Shown here piece by piece: positions 51,024 through 59,682 of a stretch of DNA of 64,000 bases (the first letter of the stretch is position 1; each line of letters opens with the position of its first letter). The DNA is from Halobacillus litoralis (lineage in GTDB: Bacteria > Bacillota > Bacilli > Bacillales > Halobacillaceae): the NCBI RefSeq assembly GCF_009856445.1, contig NZ_WMFA01000003.1, positions 232,302-296,301 on the forward strand, in the 5' to 3' direction. The position numbers and the translations under genes were made by a program. Below the pieces are notes generated by a model that had not been told where the DNA came from, ran no database searches, and worked only from the letters and a program-made list of their open reading frames with translations.

Positions 51024-51056
51024 AAAAGCTGTGGACAACATGTCCACAGCTTTTTT
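51022..51056. terminator. Terminator after znuA
   Basis: AAAAAAGCTGTGGACA pairs perfectly with TGTCCACAGCTTTTTT around three bases. Confidence 0.9.
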
Positions 51057-51092
51057 ATATCTGCTCTTCATCCTTTCGTTCCAAGGAAAAGC

Positions 51093-52265
51093 TCAAGCTT
51101 CTTGCAGTGAAGGTGCACCTGGATCTTTTTTGTAAAGAGTAGCTGTAAAAACGAAGATCAAAAGAGTGACGATGACGTAGAAAAACGATAGATTTGGCCA
51201 AAGATCCAAGAAAAAACCAGACAAGAAAGGACCTAGAATACTTCCGACACTAAATGCCATTCCGCATAATATGTTTCCAGCAGGAAGAAGGTTTTTTGGA
51301 AGTAAGTCTGTCATAAATGAAATGCCTAAAGAGAACAAGGAACCCACAAATAAACCGCCTAATGCGAAAGTGGCGAAGAGAGCGACCACAGAGTTTTCAA
51401 AGAGAGCAGCCGCAAGGAAGGCGACGATTCCCCCAGCTACGACGGTTAAGATGACTTTTTTTCTTCCAATCCGATCACTTAATGCGCCCAAAGGAATTTG
51501 AGAAAATAAACTGGCTGCAGCAAAACACGGAATGATTAAGGATAATAAGTTAACATCATGTCCAATCCTCATCCCGTACACAGGAAAGATTCCATGAAGG
51601 GTTGCTTCCAGAAATCCATAGGCAAGAGGTGGCAAAAAAGCAACCCAGGCCAGACGAATGGCTTTAGCAAACCTTTTGATTGAACTCGTTCCATAGGCTG
51701 TGGTATGTTCTTTTTCAGGTGTTTCATTTCTCACCCAAATCATGAATAACCAGACGATAAAACTTAAGGATGAGGAAATGATGAATGGTACATAGATACC
51801 AAATGCCAATAAGTTGGTCATCAGCGGTCCAAGCGTAAAGCCGACACTAAAAAACAGGCCGTAATAAGCGATGCTTCTGCCACGGTTGTGTTTTTCAGCT
51901 GTAGCTGTGATCCACGTTTGAGTTCCAAAGTGAAGGATTTGGTCACCGATTCCAATGGTGACTCTTAAAATGAACCAGAACCATAGCGCCTGCCAGAATG
52001 GAAATAAGGCAAGAGACACAACAACCAGAGCCCCTCCTACCATAATCATTGGTTTATAACCAATACGTTGCAGAGGTCTTTCCATGAATGGAGAAGAAAG
52101 TAAAATACCTATGTAAAGCCCGGTAGCATGCAATCCATTAATAGAGGAAGAAATGCCGTTCTGTTCAAGGATAACAGCAATCAATGGAAGGAGCATCCCC
52201 TGGGAAAATCCTGATATGGTTACAAGACCTATCAAAATCCAGAATCGTGTTTGTTTGGATACCAT
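51093..52265 (-). CDS. yfkF: MFS transporter, YfkF-like
   Basis: This 390-residue MFS carrier has 12 predicted helices. RPLQRIGYKPMIMVGG follows helix 2, GIGDQILHFGTQTWITATAEKHNRGRSIAYYGL forms helices 4-5, and GALSDRIGRKKV is the second-half loop motif. It matches the drug-exporter-like group of YfkF, and its place between yfkH and yfkD relatives agrees. The substrate is unknown. The ATG at 52265 follows AGGGGG. Confidence 0.75.
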   Translation of the reverse strand: MVSKQTRFWILIGLVTISGFSQGMLLPLIAVILEQNGISSSINGLHATGLYIGILLSSPFMERPLQRIGYKPMIMVGGALVVVSLALFPFWQALWFWFILRVTIGIGDQILHFGTQTWITATAEKHNRGRSIAYYGLFFSVGFTLGPLMTNLLAFGIYVPFIISSSLSFIVWLFMIWVRNETPEKEHTTAYGTSSIKRFAKAIRLAWVAFLPPLAYGFLEATLHGIFPVYGMRIGHDVNLLSLIIPCFAAASLFSQIPLGALSDRIGRKKVILTVVAGGIVAFLAAALFENSVVALFATFALGGLFVGSLFSLGISFMTDLLPKNLLPAGNILCGMAFSVGSILGPFLSGFFLDLWPNLSFFYVIVTLLIFVFTATLYKKDPGAPSLQEA

Positions 52266-52415
52266 AACTGACGGCCCCCTTTTTTCATACTTCCTTATCG
52301 TATAAGAAATCAATAGGAGGGGACAAGTTTTTCTTTCTCATAAGAAGGTTATTTCCTTACTGAAAACGGTTATTATAAAACTAAAGGCGCAGCATATTGT
52401 CAAAGGAGTGAATGA

Positions 52416-52811
52416 ATGATGGACTTTTATTTAAAGGAAAACGGTGTACGCACGTCATTTGAGTACGGTCAAATGAACATTTCAGGTGATGAGACGTTCG
52501 GTTTCCGCCCATATCAGCTTATGGTTGCATCGATTGCGGGTTGCAGCATCGGAGTTTTCAGGAAGATTTTAGATAAACAACGCACGGATTATGAAGATAT
52601 TAAAGTGACGGCTGAGGTAGAGAGGAATCCTGATGAGGCCAATCGTATTGAAAAGATCTATCTTCATTATGTTATTAAAGGGTATCACTTGAACCAGGAC
52701 AAGTTGTTAAAGAATCTGGAGATCTCCCAGAAAAATTGTTCTATGGTTCAATCGGTTCAAAATAGTATAGAAGTTGAAGAAACGCTTGAGTGCATTCAAT
52801 TAAGCAAGTAA
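52416..52811 (+). CDS. OsmC-family protein
   Basis: This 131-residue protein has the OsmC/YhfA layout. FRPYQLMVASIAGCSIGVFRKIL near 28-50 holds the first catalytic cysteine, and LEISQKNCSMVQSV near 100-113 holds the second. Such proteins reduce organic hydroperoxides, although the YhfA subgroup is less well studied. GGAG lies seven bases before the ATG. Confidence 0.8.
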   Translation: MMDFYLKENGVRTSFEYGQMNISGDETFGFRPYQLMVASIAGCSIGVFRKILDKQRTDYEDIKVTAEVERNPDEANRIEKIYLHYVIKGYHLNQDKLLKNLEISQKNCSMVQSVQNSIEVEETLECIQLSK

Positions 52812-52815
52812 AATG

Positions 52816-52856
52816 AAAGAGCCTTATCCTGAATTTGGATAAGCGCTCTTTTTTTG
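52816..52856 (+). terminator. Terminator after the OsmC-family gene
   Basis: AAAGAGC-CTTATCC pairs with GGATAAG-CGCTCTTT, followed by T residues. Confidence 0.85.
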
Positions 52857-52861
52857 TGCTT

Positions 52862-53474
52862 TATTCTATTGCGTATAAGCTCCCGTTTGTGGAAGACTCA
52901 GTTTCGAGACTTTTGTTGAGTGGATGGGGCGGAGGGGAATAGCTCGCTTTCCGCGGGAGCGCGGTGAGCCTCCTCGGACTGCGTCCTGTGGGGTCTCACT
53001 AAGCACTCTTTTCCCGCAGGAGTCTCGCCATTCCCCTCCGCCCCTTTGCCATATAAGTATCTCGAAACCACTACTTAAAAAATCAGCTCGTATGGTTATG
53101 GGAAGAGGATGATCTAAACTCTACCCAATGGACGTTTAGAAAACGTAAATACTTGATACAAAGCCCTTTACGCTTGCCTAGGTGAGAAGGATTAGAACCT
53201 TACTTATAAGTGCAGGGGTTCTATAATCCACCTATCAAAATCATAAAAGCTGCCCTTTTAGTGTTGGTTTCGAGAATCTATTCCATGGCAAAGGGGCGGA
53301 GGGAAACGGTGAGACTCCTATGGGACGTGTGGGACAGGTGAGACCCCGGAAGGCGTAGCCTGAGGAAGCTCACCGCCCGCCCCATGGAAAGCGAACCTTT
53401 TCCCGGAGCTCCTAGAACCACACAAAAGTCTCGAAACTGAGTCCTCAAGAAACCTGCCATATAGTGAAATAAAT
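52862..53474 (-). repeat. Palindromic element F (inverse orientation, beta + alpha)
   Basis: Read on the minus strand, this copy has the same order as element C: a GGCAGG end (AACCTGCCATATAG at 53452-53465 on the plus strand), a beta module (53412-53293), the shared spacer, an alpha module (53044-52926) and a GGGAGC end. Inner repeats lie at 52892-52909 and 53429-53446; the latter has one changed base (GAGTCC). It lies between two plus-strand genes and holds no gene. Confidence 0.9.
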
Positions 53475-53531
53475 GTTGAAGTGCCAACAATTTTGTCTGG
53501 CCATACATACAAGAAAGAGGAGAGAGATGGA

Positions 53532-54143
53532 ATGAGGAATATTTTTGTTAAAGCTTTCTTTTATTTGATCGGGTTAATCATCATTTCCCTTGGGATCACC
53601 TTAACAATCAAATCAGATCTCGGCGCTGGCGCTTGGGATGCTGTTAATGTCGGCCTGTCTGAGACCATTGGTTTTACTGTGGGGAGCTGGGTCATTATTA
53701 TCGGGGCTATGCTGATTTTTACAAACGCTATCATTGCCAAGGAAAAGCCGGATTTATTGGCGGTTATCACCATCTTTGTCATTGGACAATTCATTGATTT
53801 TTGGATGTTATCGGTTTTCGATACTTTCGGTCTCGCATCTTTTTGGATTCAATTGACGGTGCTGGTTGGCGGGATTGCAATCATTGCTTTTGGAGTTTCT
53901 TTATACTTACAGCCGAAGTTTTCTCTGAACCCTATTGATGGCTTCATGGTTGCTTTGCAGAAGAGGTTCGGCTTCAGTTTAAGAACGGCAAAAACGTTGA
54001 CAGAAGTCTTTGCACTTGTGCTTGCTTTAGTCCTGGGAGGACCGATTGGAATCGGTACCGTGATTATTATTGTCCTGATCGGACCTTTCATTCAGTTTTT
54101 CGATGGGAAGGCGAATCACGTTATGAACAAGATGCTTTCTTGA
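53532..54143 (+). CDS. YczE/YyaS/YitT-like membrane protein
   Basis: This 203-residue protein has five hydrophobic segments. The N-terminal FFYLIGLIIISLGITLTIKSDLGAGAWDAVNVGL and the SLNPIDGFMVALQKRFG segment near 138-154 are hallmarks of the YczE/YitT-like family of unknown function. The ATG at 53532 has GAGGAG about ten bases upstream. It follows element F closely. Confidence 0.75.
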   Translation: MRNIFVKAFFYLIGLIIISLGITLTIKSDLGAGAWDAVNVGLSETIGFTVGSWVIIIGAMLIFTNAIIAKEKPDLLAVITIFVIGQFIDFWMLSVFDTFGLASFWIQLTVLVGGIAIIAFGVSLYLQPKFSLNPIDGFMVALQKRFGFSLRTAKTLTEVFALVLALVLGGPIGIGTVIIIVLIGPFIQFFDGKANHVMNKMLS

Positions 54144-54205
54144 TTCCCTGTGTATAGTCCGGGCCATTTTTCACAAAATAGAAAAAAAGAAAGGTGGCCC
54201 ATGAT

Positions 54206-55000
54206 GTGAAAAGAAAATGGTTAGGACTGATCATATTTATTGGGATCTTCATGTTCATCAGTGCTGGATCGATATCAGCTGAAAATAAGAAAGCAGAAAA
54301 AGAAAGTGCGATTCCGAATCATGTGCTGAACATATCTAAGGACAACACGTATCCGAATTCGACAGATGATCAAGAATTGCTGGAAGAGGAAGAAATCACG
54401 AAAGAATTGATGGAAGATACGGATATTCGAGTGACGAATCCGCAGTTGATTGAGATGTTGAATGAAACATCATTGAAACCATCTCCGTTCGCTATTGGTT
54501 ACAGAGGTGAGATTTTTTTAGGCCGATGGCCGCTTGCTTATGAATCCAAAGAGACGAATATCAATTGGGAATACCAGGAGATCAATACGAATGAATACAG
54601 CAACCATGGTGGAAAGCAGACAGAAAAGCTGAGTTATGTCCAAAAAGAAGAAAAGCAGATCAAAGGTGGGCTAACTTCAAGAATTAGTCACAGCGACCAA
54701 ATGATGAAGCTTATTCTTCTGGAAGCACAAAAGAACACAAAGCTTCCACTTTCATTCAATACCGTTATTGGTAAAGGGACGAAGCAAAATAATACCTATG
54801 GTGTACCAACGAACAAAGTGGGTATTCTGCATGCTTATGCACCAGCTGTGAATGAAAAAGGGGAAGTGACCTTTGGGGATGTTTACATTCAGCTCAAAGG
54901 TTCGAAAAAAACGTTGAACGTAAAAAATGTCACGAGACAGGGAATCGGGGCATGGATCCCGATCCAAGATCACGTGAGCTTTTCATTTGAAGTGAAATGA
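54206..55000 (+). CDS. yfkD: YfkD-family exported protein
   Basis: This 264-residue protein has the same length as B. subtilis YfkD. It has a signal peptide (LGLIIFIGIFMFISAGSISAE) and a conserved body with TSLKPSPFAIGYRGEIFLGRWPL near 86-108 and NNTYGVPTNKVGILHAYAPA near 196-215. The function is unknown. The GTG at 54206 lies eight bases from AAAGGTGG. Its last 31 bases overlap the 3' end of the convergent yfkC gene. Confidence 0.8.
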   Translation: MKRKWLGLIIFIGIFMFISAGSISAENKKAEKESAIPNHVLNISKDNTYPNSTDDQELLEEEEITKELMEDTDIRVTNPQLIEMLNETSLKPSPFAIGYRGEIFLGRWPLAYESKETNINWEYQEINTNEYSNHGGKQTEKLSYVQKEEKQIKGGLTSRISHSDQMMKLILLEAQKNTKLPLSFNTVIGKGTKQNNTYGVPTNKVGILHAYAPAVNEKGEVTFGDVYIQLKGSKKTLNVKNVTRQGIGAWIPIQDHVSFSFEVK

Positions 55001-55848
55001 TGGTCTTCATGACCAGATGAATTCAATTCGACGCGCTGTTCTGCCATGAAGAGGTTGTTTTCAAACAATTCTTCAGCAAGAATGAGGCGCGTTTTTTTTG
55101 CTGCCGTCCAGTAAACTAAGTCATTGACCACACCGACGACTGTGTATTCATAACCCCGGTGTTCGTGGTTCAAAGAAGACATCCCATATACTTGAAAAGG
55201 TTCATAAGGCTTATCCGTCAAATCTTTCTTCAAGTATTCATGTAATTCTTCATTTAAACGCTCACAAGCTTTTTCTAAGACTTGATACGCTTGTTTAGGG
55301 TCTTGATGAAAGCTTGTCGTCACCTTTTCAATCACGCGCATGTATTCAAAGTTATAATTTTCAATCGTTTTGATTTGACCATTGCTTATGGTGAGTAACT
55401 TTCCACTCCATTGACGGACCTTTAAGAACCGGAGGCCAATGTCCTCCACTGTACCGTGGAAGGTGTTGTTGACCGAAATGAAGTCCCCTTTATGAAGCTG
55501 CTTTTCATATAGAAAGAACAGCCCAGCAAAAAAGTCTTTGATCAAACTTTGAGCACCAATACCTACAATAATTCCGATGACTCCAGCCCCAGCAAGCAGC
55601 CTTTCAATAGAAATGAATTCATCAAGGATGACAAATATGAAACCTATAAGTGCTGTATAACTGATGATGGAGTTGAGCATGGATTCGAGAGTGTTTTCTT
55701 TTCTTTCCTCAATAAAGTCCGTTTTTTTGAAAAATGTATGAATGACTTTACGGAGGATGAGAACAACTACAAAAAGTATCGCTGCTATTACTAATAACCT
55801 GATTATTGGGTTTTCTTCTAAGTAAGAATTAAAATCGTCTAATGACAT
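54970..55848 (-). CDS. yfkC: MscS-family small mechanosensitive channel
   Basis: This 292-residue protein has three hydrophobic segments. A pore-lining helix contains AGAGVIGIIVGIGAQSLIKDFFAGLFFLYEKQ near 88-119. It is followed by the MscS beta domain with GTVEDIGLRFLKVRQWSG and a C-terminal alpha/beta part. It would release solutes on hypo-osmotic shock, important for a halophile. It is convergent with yfkD, and the two coding ends overlap by 31 bases. Confidence 0.85.
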   Translation of the reverse strand: MSLDDFNSYLEENPIIRLLVIAAILFVVVLILRKVIHTFFKKTDFIEERKENTLESMLNSIISYTALIGFIFVILDEFISIERLLAGAGVIGIIVGIGAQSLIKDFFAGLFFLYEKQLHKGDFISVNNTFHGTVEDIGLRFLKVRQWSGKLLTISNGQIKTIENYNFEYMRVIEKVTTSFHQDPKQAYQVLEKACERLNEELHEYLKKDLTDKPYEPFQVYGMSSLNHEHRGYEYTVVGVVNDLVYWTAAKKTRLILAEELFENNLFMAEQRVELNSSGHEDHHFTSNEKLT

Positions 55849-55987
55849 GAGTTCGTCCTCCTATATGTTCTACCAAGCATTATAGCATTAGTGGTGGGGG
55901 GATTTCTTCTTTGTGGACAGGTCTTTTGACATGTACTATGATGGACGTGGTTAAAACGTGAATGATACAGAAAAGAGGTGCAGAGGA

Positions 55988-56137
55988 ATGTCACAACAAG
56001 AAAGAATCGAGGATCTCAAAGTGCGCCTGGCGGATTTTATGGGACGTATTGAAAAGTTAGACCCGGAAGAAACTTCTGTTGAAGATATCGATCGTCTTAT
56101 TTCCATGTTGGAAGACCTTGAAAAGAACATGGAATAA
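55988..56137 (+). CDS. SE1561-family small protein
   Basis: This 49-residue helical acidic protein (MSQQERIEDLKVRLADFMGR, ending MLEDLEKNME) resembles the short SE1561-family proteins of Bacillaceae and staphylococci. Its function is unknown. The ATG at 55988 has AAAGAGG upstream, and a possible promoter is TTGTGG, 17 bases, TACTAT. A terminator follows directly. Confidence 0.7.
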   Translation: MSQQERIEDLKVRLADFMGRIEKLDPEETSVEDIDRLISMLEDLEKNME

Positions 56138-56152
56138 ACAGTGAATCGTTAG

Positions 56153-56189
56153 AATTGACTCTCAATTATTTTGAGGGTTGATTTTTTTG
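56153..56189 (+). terminator. Terminator after the SE1561-family gene
   Basis: ATTGACTCTCAA pairs with TTGAGGGTTGAT and is followed by seven T residues. Confidence 0.85.
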
Positions 56190-56249
56190 CGTTCGTGCTT
56201 TATCATGATAAATCGTTAATGTATGAAAAGAATGAGAGGAGAATGCTTT

Positions 56250-57557
56250 ATGGCATGGGCAGTTGTTGTCTCTGTCCTGGTAATGACAGTCTTAAGTTTA
56301 TTACGTGTGAATGTCATTATCGCTATTCTTGCCGCAGGGCTGACCGCAGGACTCATGAACGGGGAGACTTTAGTGAGTTCATTAGAATTGCTTGTCGGCG
56401 GTATGGGCGAACAGGCAAGCGTAGCGCTTAGTTATATACTATTAGGAGCCTTTGCTGTAGCGATCAGCTATTCGGGGATTACTTCATTGCTGATTGGCTA
56501 TCTGCTTCGAGTTTTAAAGGATAAACGAACAATGATGGTACTAGTCATCGCATTTGTGGCGAGCTTGTCCCAGAATGTAATCCCTGTACACATCGCTTTT
56601 ATTCCTATTTTAATTCCACCATTACTGAAATTATTTGATGAAATGAAATTGGACCGCCGTGCAGTTGCGGCCGCGTTGACCTTTGGTTTGAAAGCACCTT
56701 ATGTGATGTTGCCGGTCGGGTTTGGATACATCTTCCATGAAACGATTCAATCATCGATGAGCAGCAGTGGAATCGATCTTGGCATCGGGTCGATCGCTCA
56801 ATCTTTGATCATTCCAGGATCAGGGATGATTGTTGGTCTTTTCATTGCTATTTTTATTACGTATCGGAAAAAACGTGAATTGCCGGATGTAGCCACAGAG
56901 GGAAACGGGTTTGAAGTAGAGAAAGTACAACCGGCCAAGTTCAACCTTCAACATTTCTGGACAATAGTCGCCATCGTTGTCACCTTAGTGATTCAAGCGG
57001 TTTGGCAGAACCTTATTTTAGCTGCACTCGCAGGAATCATCCTTATGTTCATCTTCCGGGTCGTGCCTTATTATAAAGGAGACAAGGTAATGAATGAAGG
57101 AATCGGTATGATGGGTTTCATCGCTTTTGTTATGTTAGTAGCAGCAGGATATGCAAACGTTCTGACAGAAACAGATTCTGTATCAGCTCTTGTCGAAGTC
57201 AGTTCCGCCTATCTTGGTGATAATCAAGCATTCATCGCGTTCTTACTACTTCTTGTCGGCTTAATCGTAACTATGGGTATCGGTTCTTCTTTTGCCACCA
57301 TTCCGATATTGGCCGCACTTTTCGTACCCATTTGTTTGTCAGCCGGATTCTCACCAATGGCAACAGCTGCTTTGATTGGAACCGCTGGAGCCTTAGGTGA
57401 TGCTGGTTCTCCTGCGTCTGACAGTACACTTGGTCCGACATCCGGATTGAATGCAGATGGAAGGCACAATCATATTTGGGATACTTGTGTGCCGACATTC
57501 TTACATTTTAATATTCCACTCTTCATCTTCGGATGGGCAGCATCGCTATTTTTATAA
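56250..57557 (+). CDS. YuiF-like Na+/H+ antiporter family protein
   Basis: This 435-residue carrier has 10-12 hydrophobic segments and belongs to the NhaC-like/YuiF group. LSYILLGAFAVAISYSGI near 61-78, SLSQNVIPVHIAFIPILIPPLL near 108-129 and GTAGALGDAGSPASDSTLGPTSGLNADG near 382-409 are conserved. It would exchange sodium for protons or transport an amino acid. The ATG at 56250 lies eight bases after AGGAG. The ATG at 56223 lacks a site. Confidence 0.8.
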   Translation: MAWAVVVSVLVMTVLSLLRVNVIIAILAAGLTAGLMNGETLVSSLELLVGGMGEQASVALSYILLGAFAVAISYSGITSLLIGYLLRVLKDKRTMMVLVIAFVASLSQNVIPVHIAFIPILIPPLLKLFDEMKLDRRAVAAALTFGLKAPYVMLPVGFGYIFHETIQSSMSSSGIDLGIGSIAQSLIIPGSGMIVGLFIAIFITYRKKRELPDVATEGNGFEVEKVQPAKFNLQHFWTIVAIVVTLVIQAVWQNLILAALAGIILMFIFRVVPYYKGDKVMNEGIGMMGFIAFVMLVAAGYANVLTETDSVSALVEVSSAYLGDNQAFIAFLLLLVGLIVTMGIGSSFATIPILAALFVPICLSAGFSPMATAALIGTAGALGDAGSPASDSTLGPTSGLNADGRHNHIWDTCVPTFLHFNIPLFIFGWAASLFL

Positions 57558-57593
57558 AAGGCATGTGGGTAATTTTCCCACGTGCCTTTTTTT
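57557..57593 (+). terminator. Terminator after the YuiF-like gene
   Basis: AAAGGCA-T-GTGGG pairs with CCCAC-GTGCCTTT, followed by T residues. The T-run overlaps the -35 of the pdaA promoter. Confidence 0.85.
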
Positions 57594-57620
57594 ATATTCA
57601 TCAAAAGTCCACACATACTA
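57591..57620 (+). promoter_or_regulatory. Sigma-G-type promoter of pdaA
   Basis: TTTATA (57591-57596) and CATACTA (57614-57620) are 17 bases apart. The -10 is a full match to the forespore sigma-G pattern CATNNTA; the -35 matches four of six. B. subtilis pdaA is a sigma-G gene. Confidence 0.6.
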
Positions 57621-57642
57621 AGAAAAAAGTGAGTGGTCCGTT

Positions 57643-58422
57643 ATGTGGAAAAGAACTTTTGCCTTAGTACTGGTGTTAGTCCTCTTGATTTTGCCAAATC
57701 AGACCTTGGCTGAAGGCTGGGGTTTCAGTAAGAAGAAAGATGGTTCTGTACCTGATGTGGGAAGGTATGGGCCGATGATTGAAAAGTATGATGGGTTTTA
57801 TGTGGACCCTTCGGGTGACCCGATTGTTTATTTGACATTTGACAATGGCTATGAACAAGGGTACACCGGTCAAGTCCTCGATGTATTAAAGGATAAAGGT
57901 GTGCCGGCCACTTTTTTTGTCACCGGTCATTATATTGAAAGTGCACCTGACCTTTTAAAACGGATGGCGAAGGAAGGGCATTTAATTGGGAATCATTCCT
58001 GGAGCCATCCTGATTTCACAAAAGTATCGAAGGGAAAAATGAAGCAGGAGTTAGAAAGGGTGGACGAAGCTGTCAAAGAGTTGACCGATCAGGAAGTGAT
58101 GACTTTCGTTCGTCCGCCGCGCGGAACCTTTAATGAGGAAACTTTAGGGTGGGCGAAAGAATTTGGATACACTCATGCCTTTTGGTCTCTTGCTTTTGTG
58201 GACTGGGAGACAGACAAACAACAAGGATGGGAATATGCCTATCGGAGTGTTATCGACCAAATTCACCCAGGTGCTGTCATCCTGCTGCACACCGTTTCTC
58301 AAGATAATGCGGAAGCCTTGGCTCAACTGATTGATGAACTAAGAAAAAGAGGATATAGTTTTGGAAGTTTGAATGATCTTATGATCAAACAGATGGTTCC
58401 AGCGCCTGTCTGGGGACTCTGA
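57643..58422 (+). CDS. pdaA: Peptidoglycan N-acetylmuramic acid deacetylase
   Basis: This 259-residue exported protein has a signal peptide (to about residue 24) and a polysaccharide deacetylase domain. YLTFDNGYEQGY holds the TFD motif near 65, followed by HSWSHPDF near 124-131, RPPRGTFNEET near 157-167 and HPGAVILLHTVS near 207-218. The TFDNGYE variant is that of PdaA, which makes muramic-delta-lactam in the spore cortex. It lies near the yfjP-like gene as in B. subtilis. Confidence 0.9.
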   Translation: MWKRTFALVLVLVLLILPNQTLAEGWGFSKKKDGSVPDVGRYGPMIEKYDGFYVDPSGDPIVYLTFDNGYEQGYTGQVLDVLKDKGVPATFFVTGHYIESAPDLLKRMAKEGHLIGNHSWSHPDFTKVSKGKMKQELERVDEAVKELTDQEVMTFVRPPRGTFNEETLGWAKEFGYTHAFWSLAFVDWETDKQQGWEYAYRSVIDQIHPGAVILLHTVSQDNAEALAQLIDELRKRGYSFGSLNDLMIKQMVPAPVWGL

Positions 58423-58425
58423 GTT

Positions 58426-58458
58426 TAAACCACTGCACACCCTGTGTAGTGGTTTTTC
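58426..58458 (+). terminator. Terminator after pdaA
   Basis: AACCACTGCACA pairs with TGTGTAGTGGTT around CCC, followed by TTT. Nothing else is recognised up to 58620. Confidence 0.8.
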
Positions 58459-58644
58459 CTTTCTAATGAGGAATGGGTGGAAGAGAAATTAAATCGAAAA
58501 CAGTGGGTGGACATATGTATGTGGATGTAGAAGAATGTTTGAAAAGGGATGAAGTTGGAAATGAGTAAAAGAGGATATTAGGGCATAGTTCCCATTCTTA
58601 ACAAAATATAAACAAATCGTCCGACAAAAGGGAGGAAAAACAGT

Positions 58645-59514
58645 TTGTGGAAAGAAAAGTTTAAAGCAAACACTTTTTATGATTTTGATTACACATTACT
58701 TCGATGGGCATTTGACCCTCTAACCCGTTTGAACAGAGAAGAACGGTGGGTGGATGTTCCAGTGAAATTAGAAGGGAATCATCACATTGTCCGTGTCCAA
58801 GGGCTCGGCACTACCGCTGATCCTTCTTTTGAAGTCTCGAGTGACAGTGAGGAAGACAAAGAAGCGTTGCTCTCCCACATATCTGATTTATTTCAATGGA
58901 ATATAGATATAGAAAAAGTACACCACCACTTCTTAGATACAAGTTTGAAAACCATGTTTCAAGCACACCCGGGGACACCAATTGTGAAAGATTTTCACCT
59001 CTATGACTGTTTGATGAAAGTCATCATCCACCAGCAGTTGAATATGAAATTCGCATATACATTGAGTACGCGTTTTGTTGAAACACTGGGAACAAAAAAG
59101 GACGGAGTATGGTTTTATCCAGATCCTCAAACTGTGGCAGAGACTCCTTATGAAACCTTGCGAGAATTACAATTCAGTCAGCGAAAAGCAGAATATGTCA
59201 TTGATACCTCACGTTTAATTGTGGATGGAAAGCTGGATTTGGAAGCATTAGCGAATGAATCAGATGAGGAGATTATGAAGCAACTGGTAAAGGTCAGAGG
59301 CATTGGGCCTTGGACAGCAGAAAACTGGATGATGTTCGGAGTTGGTCGACCGAACCTTTTTCCAAAAGCTGATATTGGAATACAAAATGCATTGAAGTTT
59401 TATTTTGGCTTGGAAAATAAACCGACATACGAGCAGATGGAACATTGGAGTAAGGAATGGGAACCGTATTTAAGTTATGCTTCCTTAACACTGTGGAGAA
59501 GTATCGAAGGTTGA
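58645..59514 (+). CDS. yfjP: DNA-3-methyladenine glycosylase family protein (YfjP-like)
   Basis: This 289-residue protein has an AlkA-like N-terminal half and a helix-hairpin-helix GPD domain. The hairpin reads VKVRGIGPWTAENWMMF near 216-232, and the catalytic aspartate is in FPKADIGIQNAL near 239-250. It excises alkylated bases. The iron-sulfur cysteines of Nth-type enzymes are absent. The TTG at 58645 lies nine bases from GGAGG. Confidence 0.85.
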   Translation: MWKEKFKANTFYDFDYTLLRWAFDPLTRLNREERWVDVPVKLEGNHHIVRVQGLGTTADPSFEVSSDSEEDKEALLSHISDLFQWNIDIEKVHHHFLDTSLKTMFQAHPGTPIVKDFHLYDCLMKVIIHQQLNMKFAYTLSTRFVETLGTKKDGVWFYPDPQTVAETPYETLRELQFSQRKAEYVIDTSRLIVDGKLDLEALANESDEEIMKQLVKVRGIGPWTAENWMMFGVGRPNLFPKADIGIQNALKFYFGLENKPTYEQMEHWSKEWEPYLSYASLTLWRSIEG

Positions 59515-59682
59515 AAAGAAACAAGAAAATGATCATAAACTTGTCTTCTGTCTCATAATTTGTAGTAAATAGAAAAATAATGTATGAATTGTTTTGAAAA
59601 TATTCAAAATTGTTAAGGCTTACGTTATAATGATAACCGTACTGGAAAATATTGAACGGCAAAAAGGAAAGAGGTCTTAATA

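Noticed and set aside
58516..58566. Short frame MYVDVEECLKRDEVGNE
   Set aside because: Seventeen codons with no ribosome binding site, in an otherwise empty gap.
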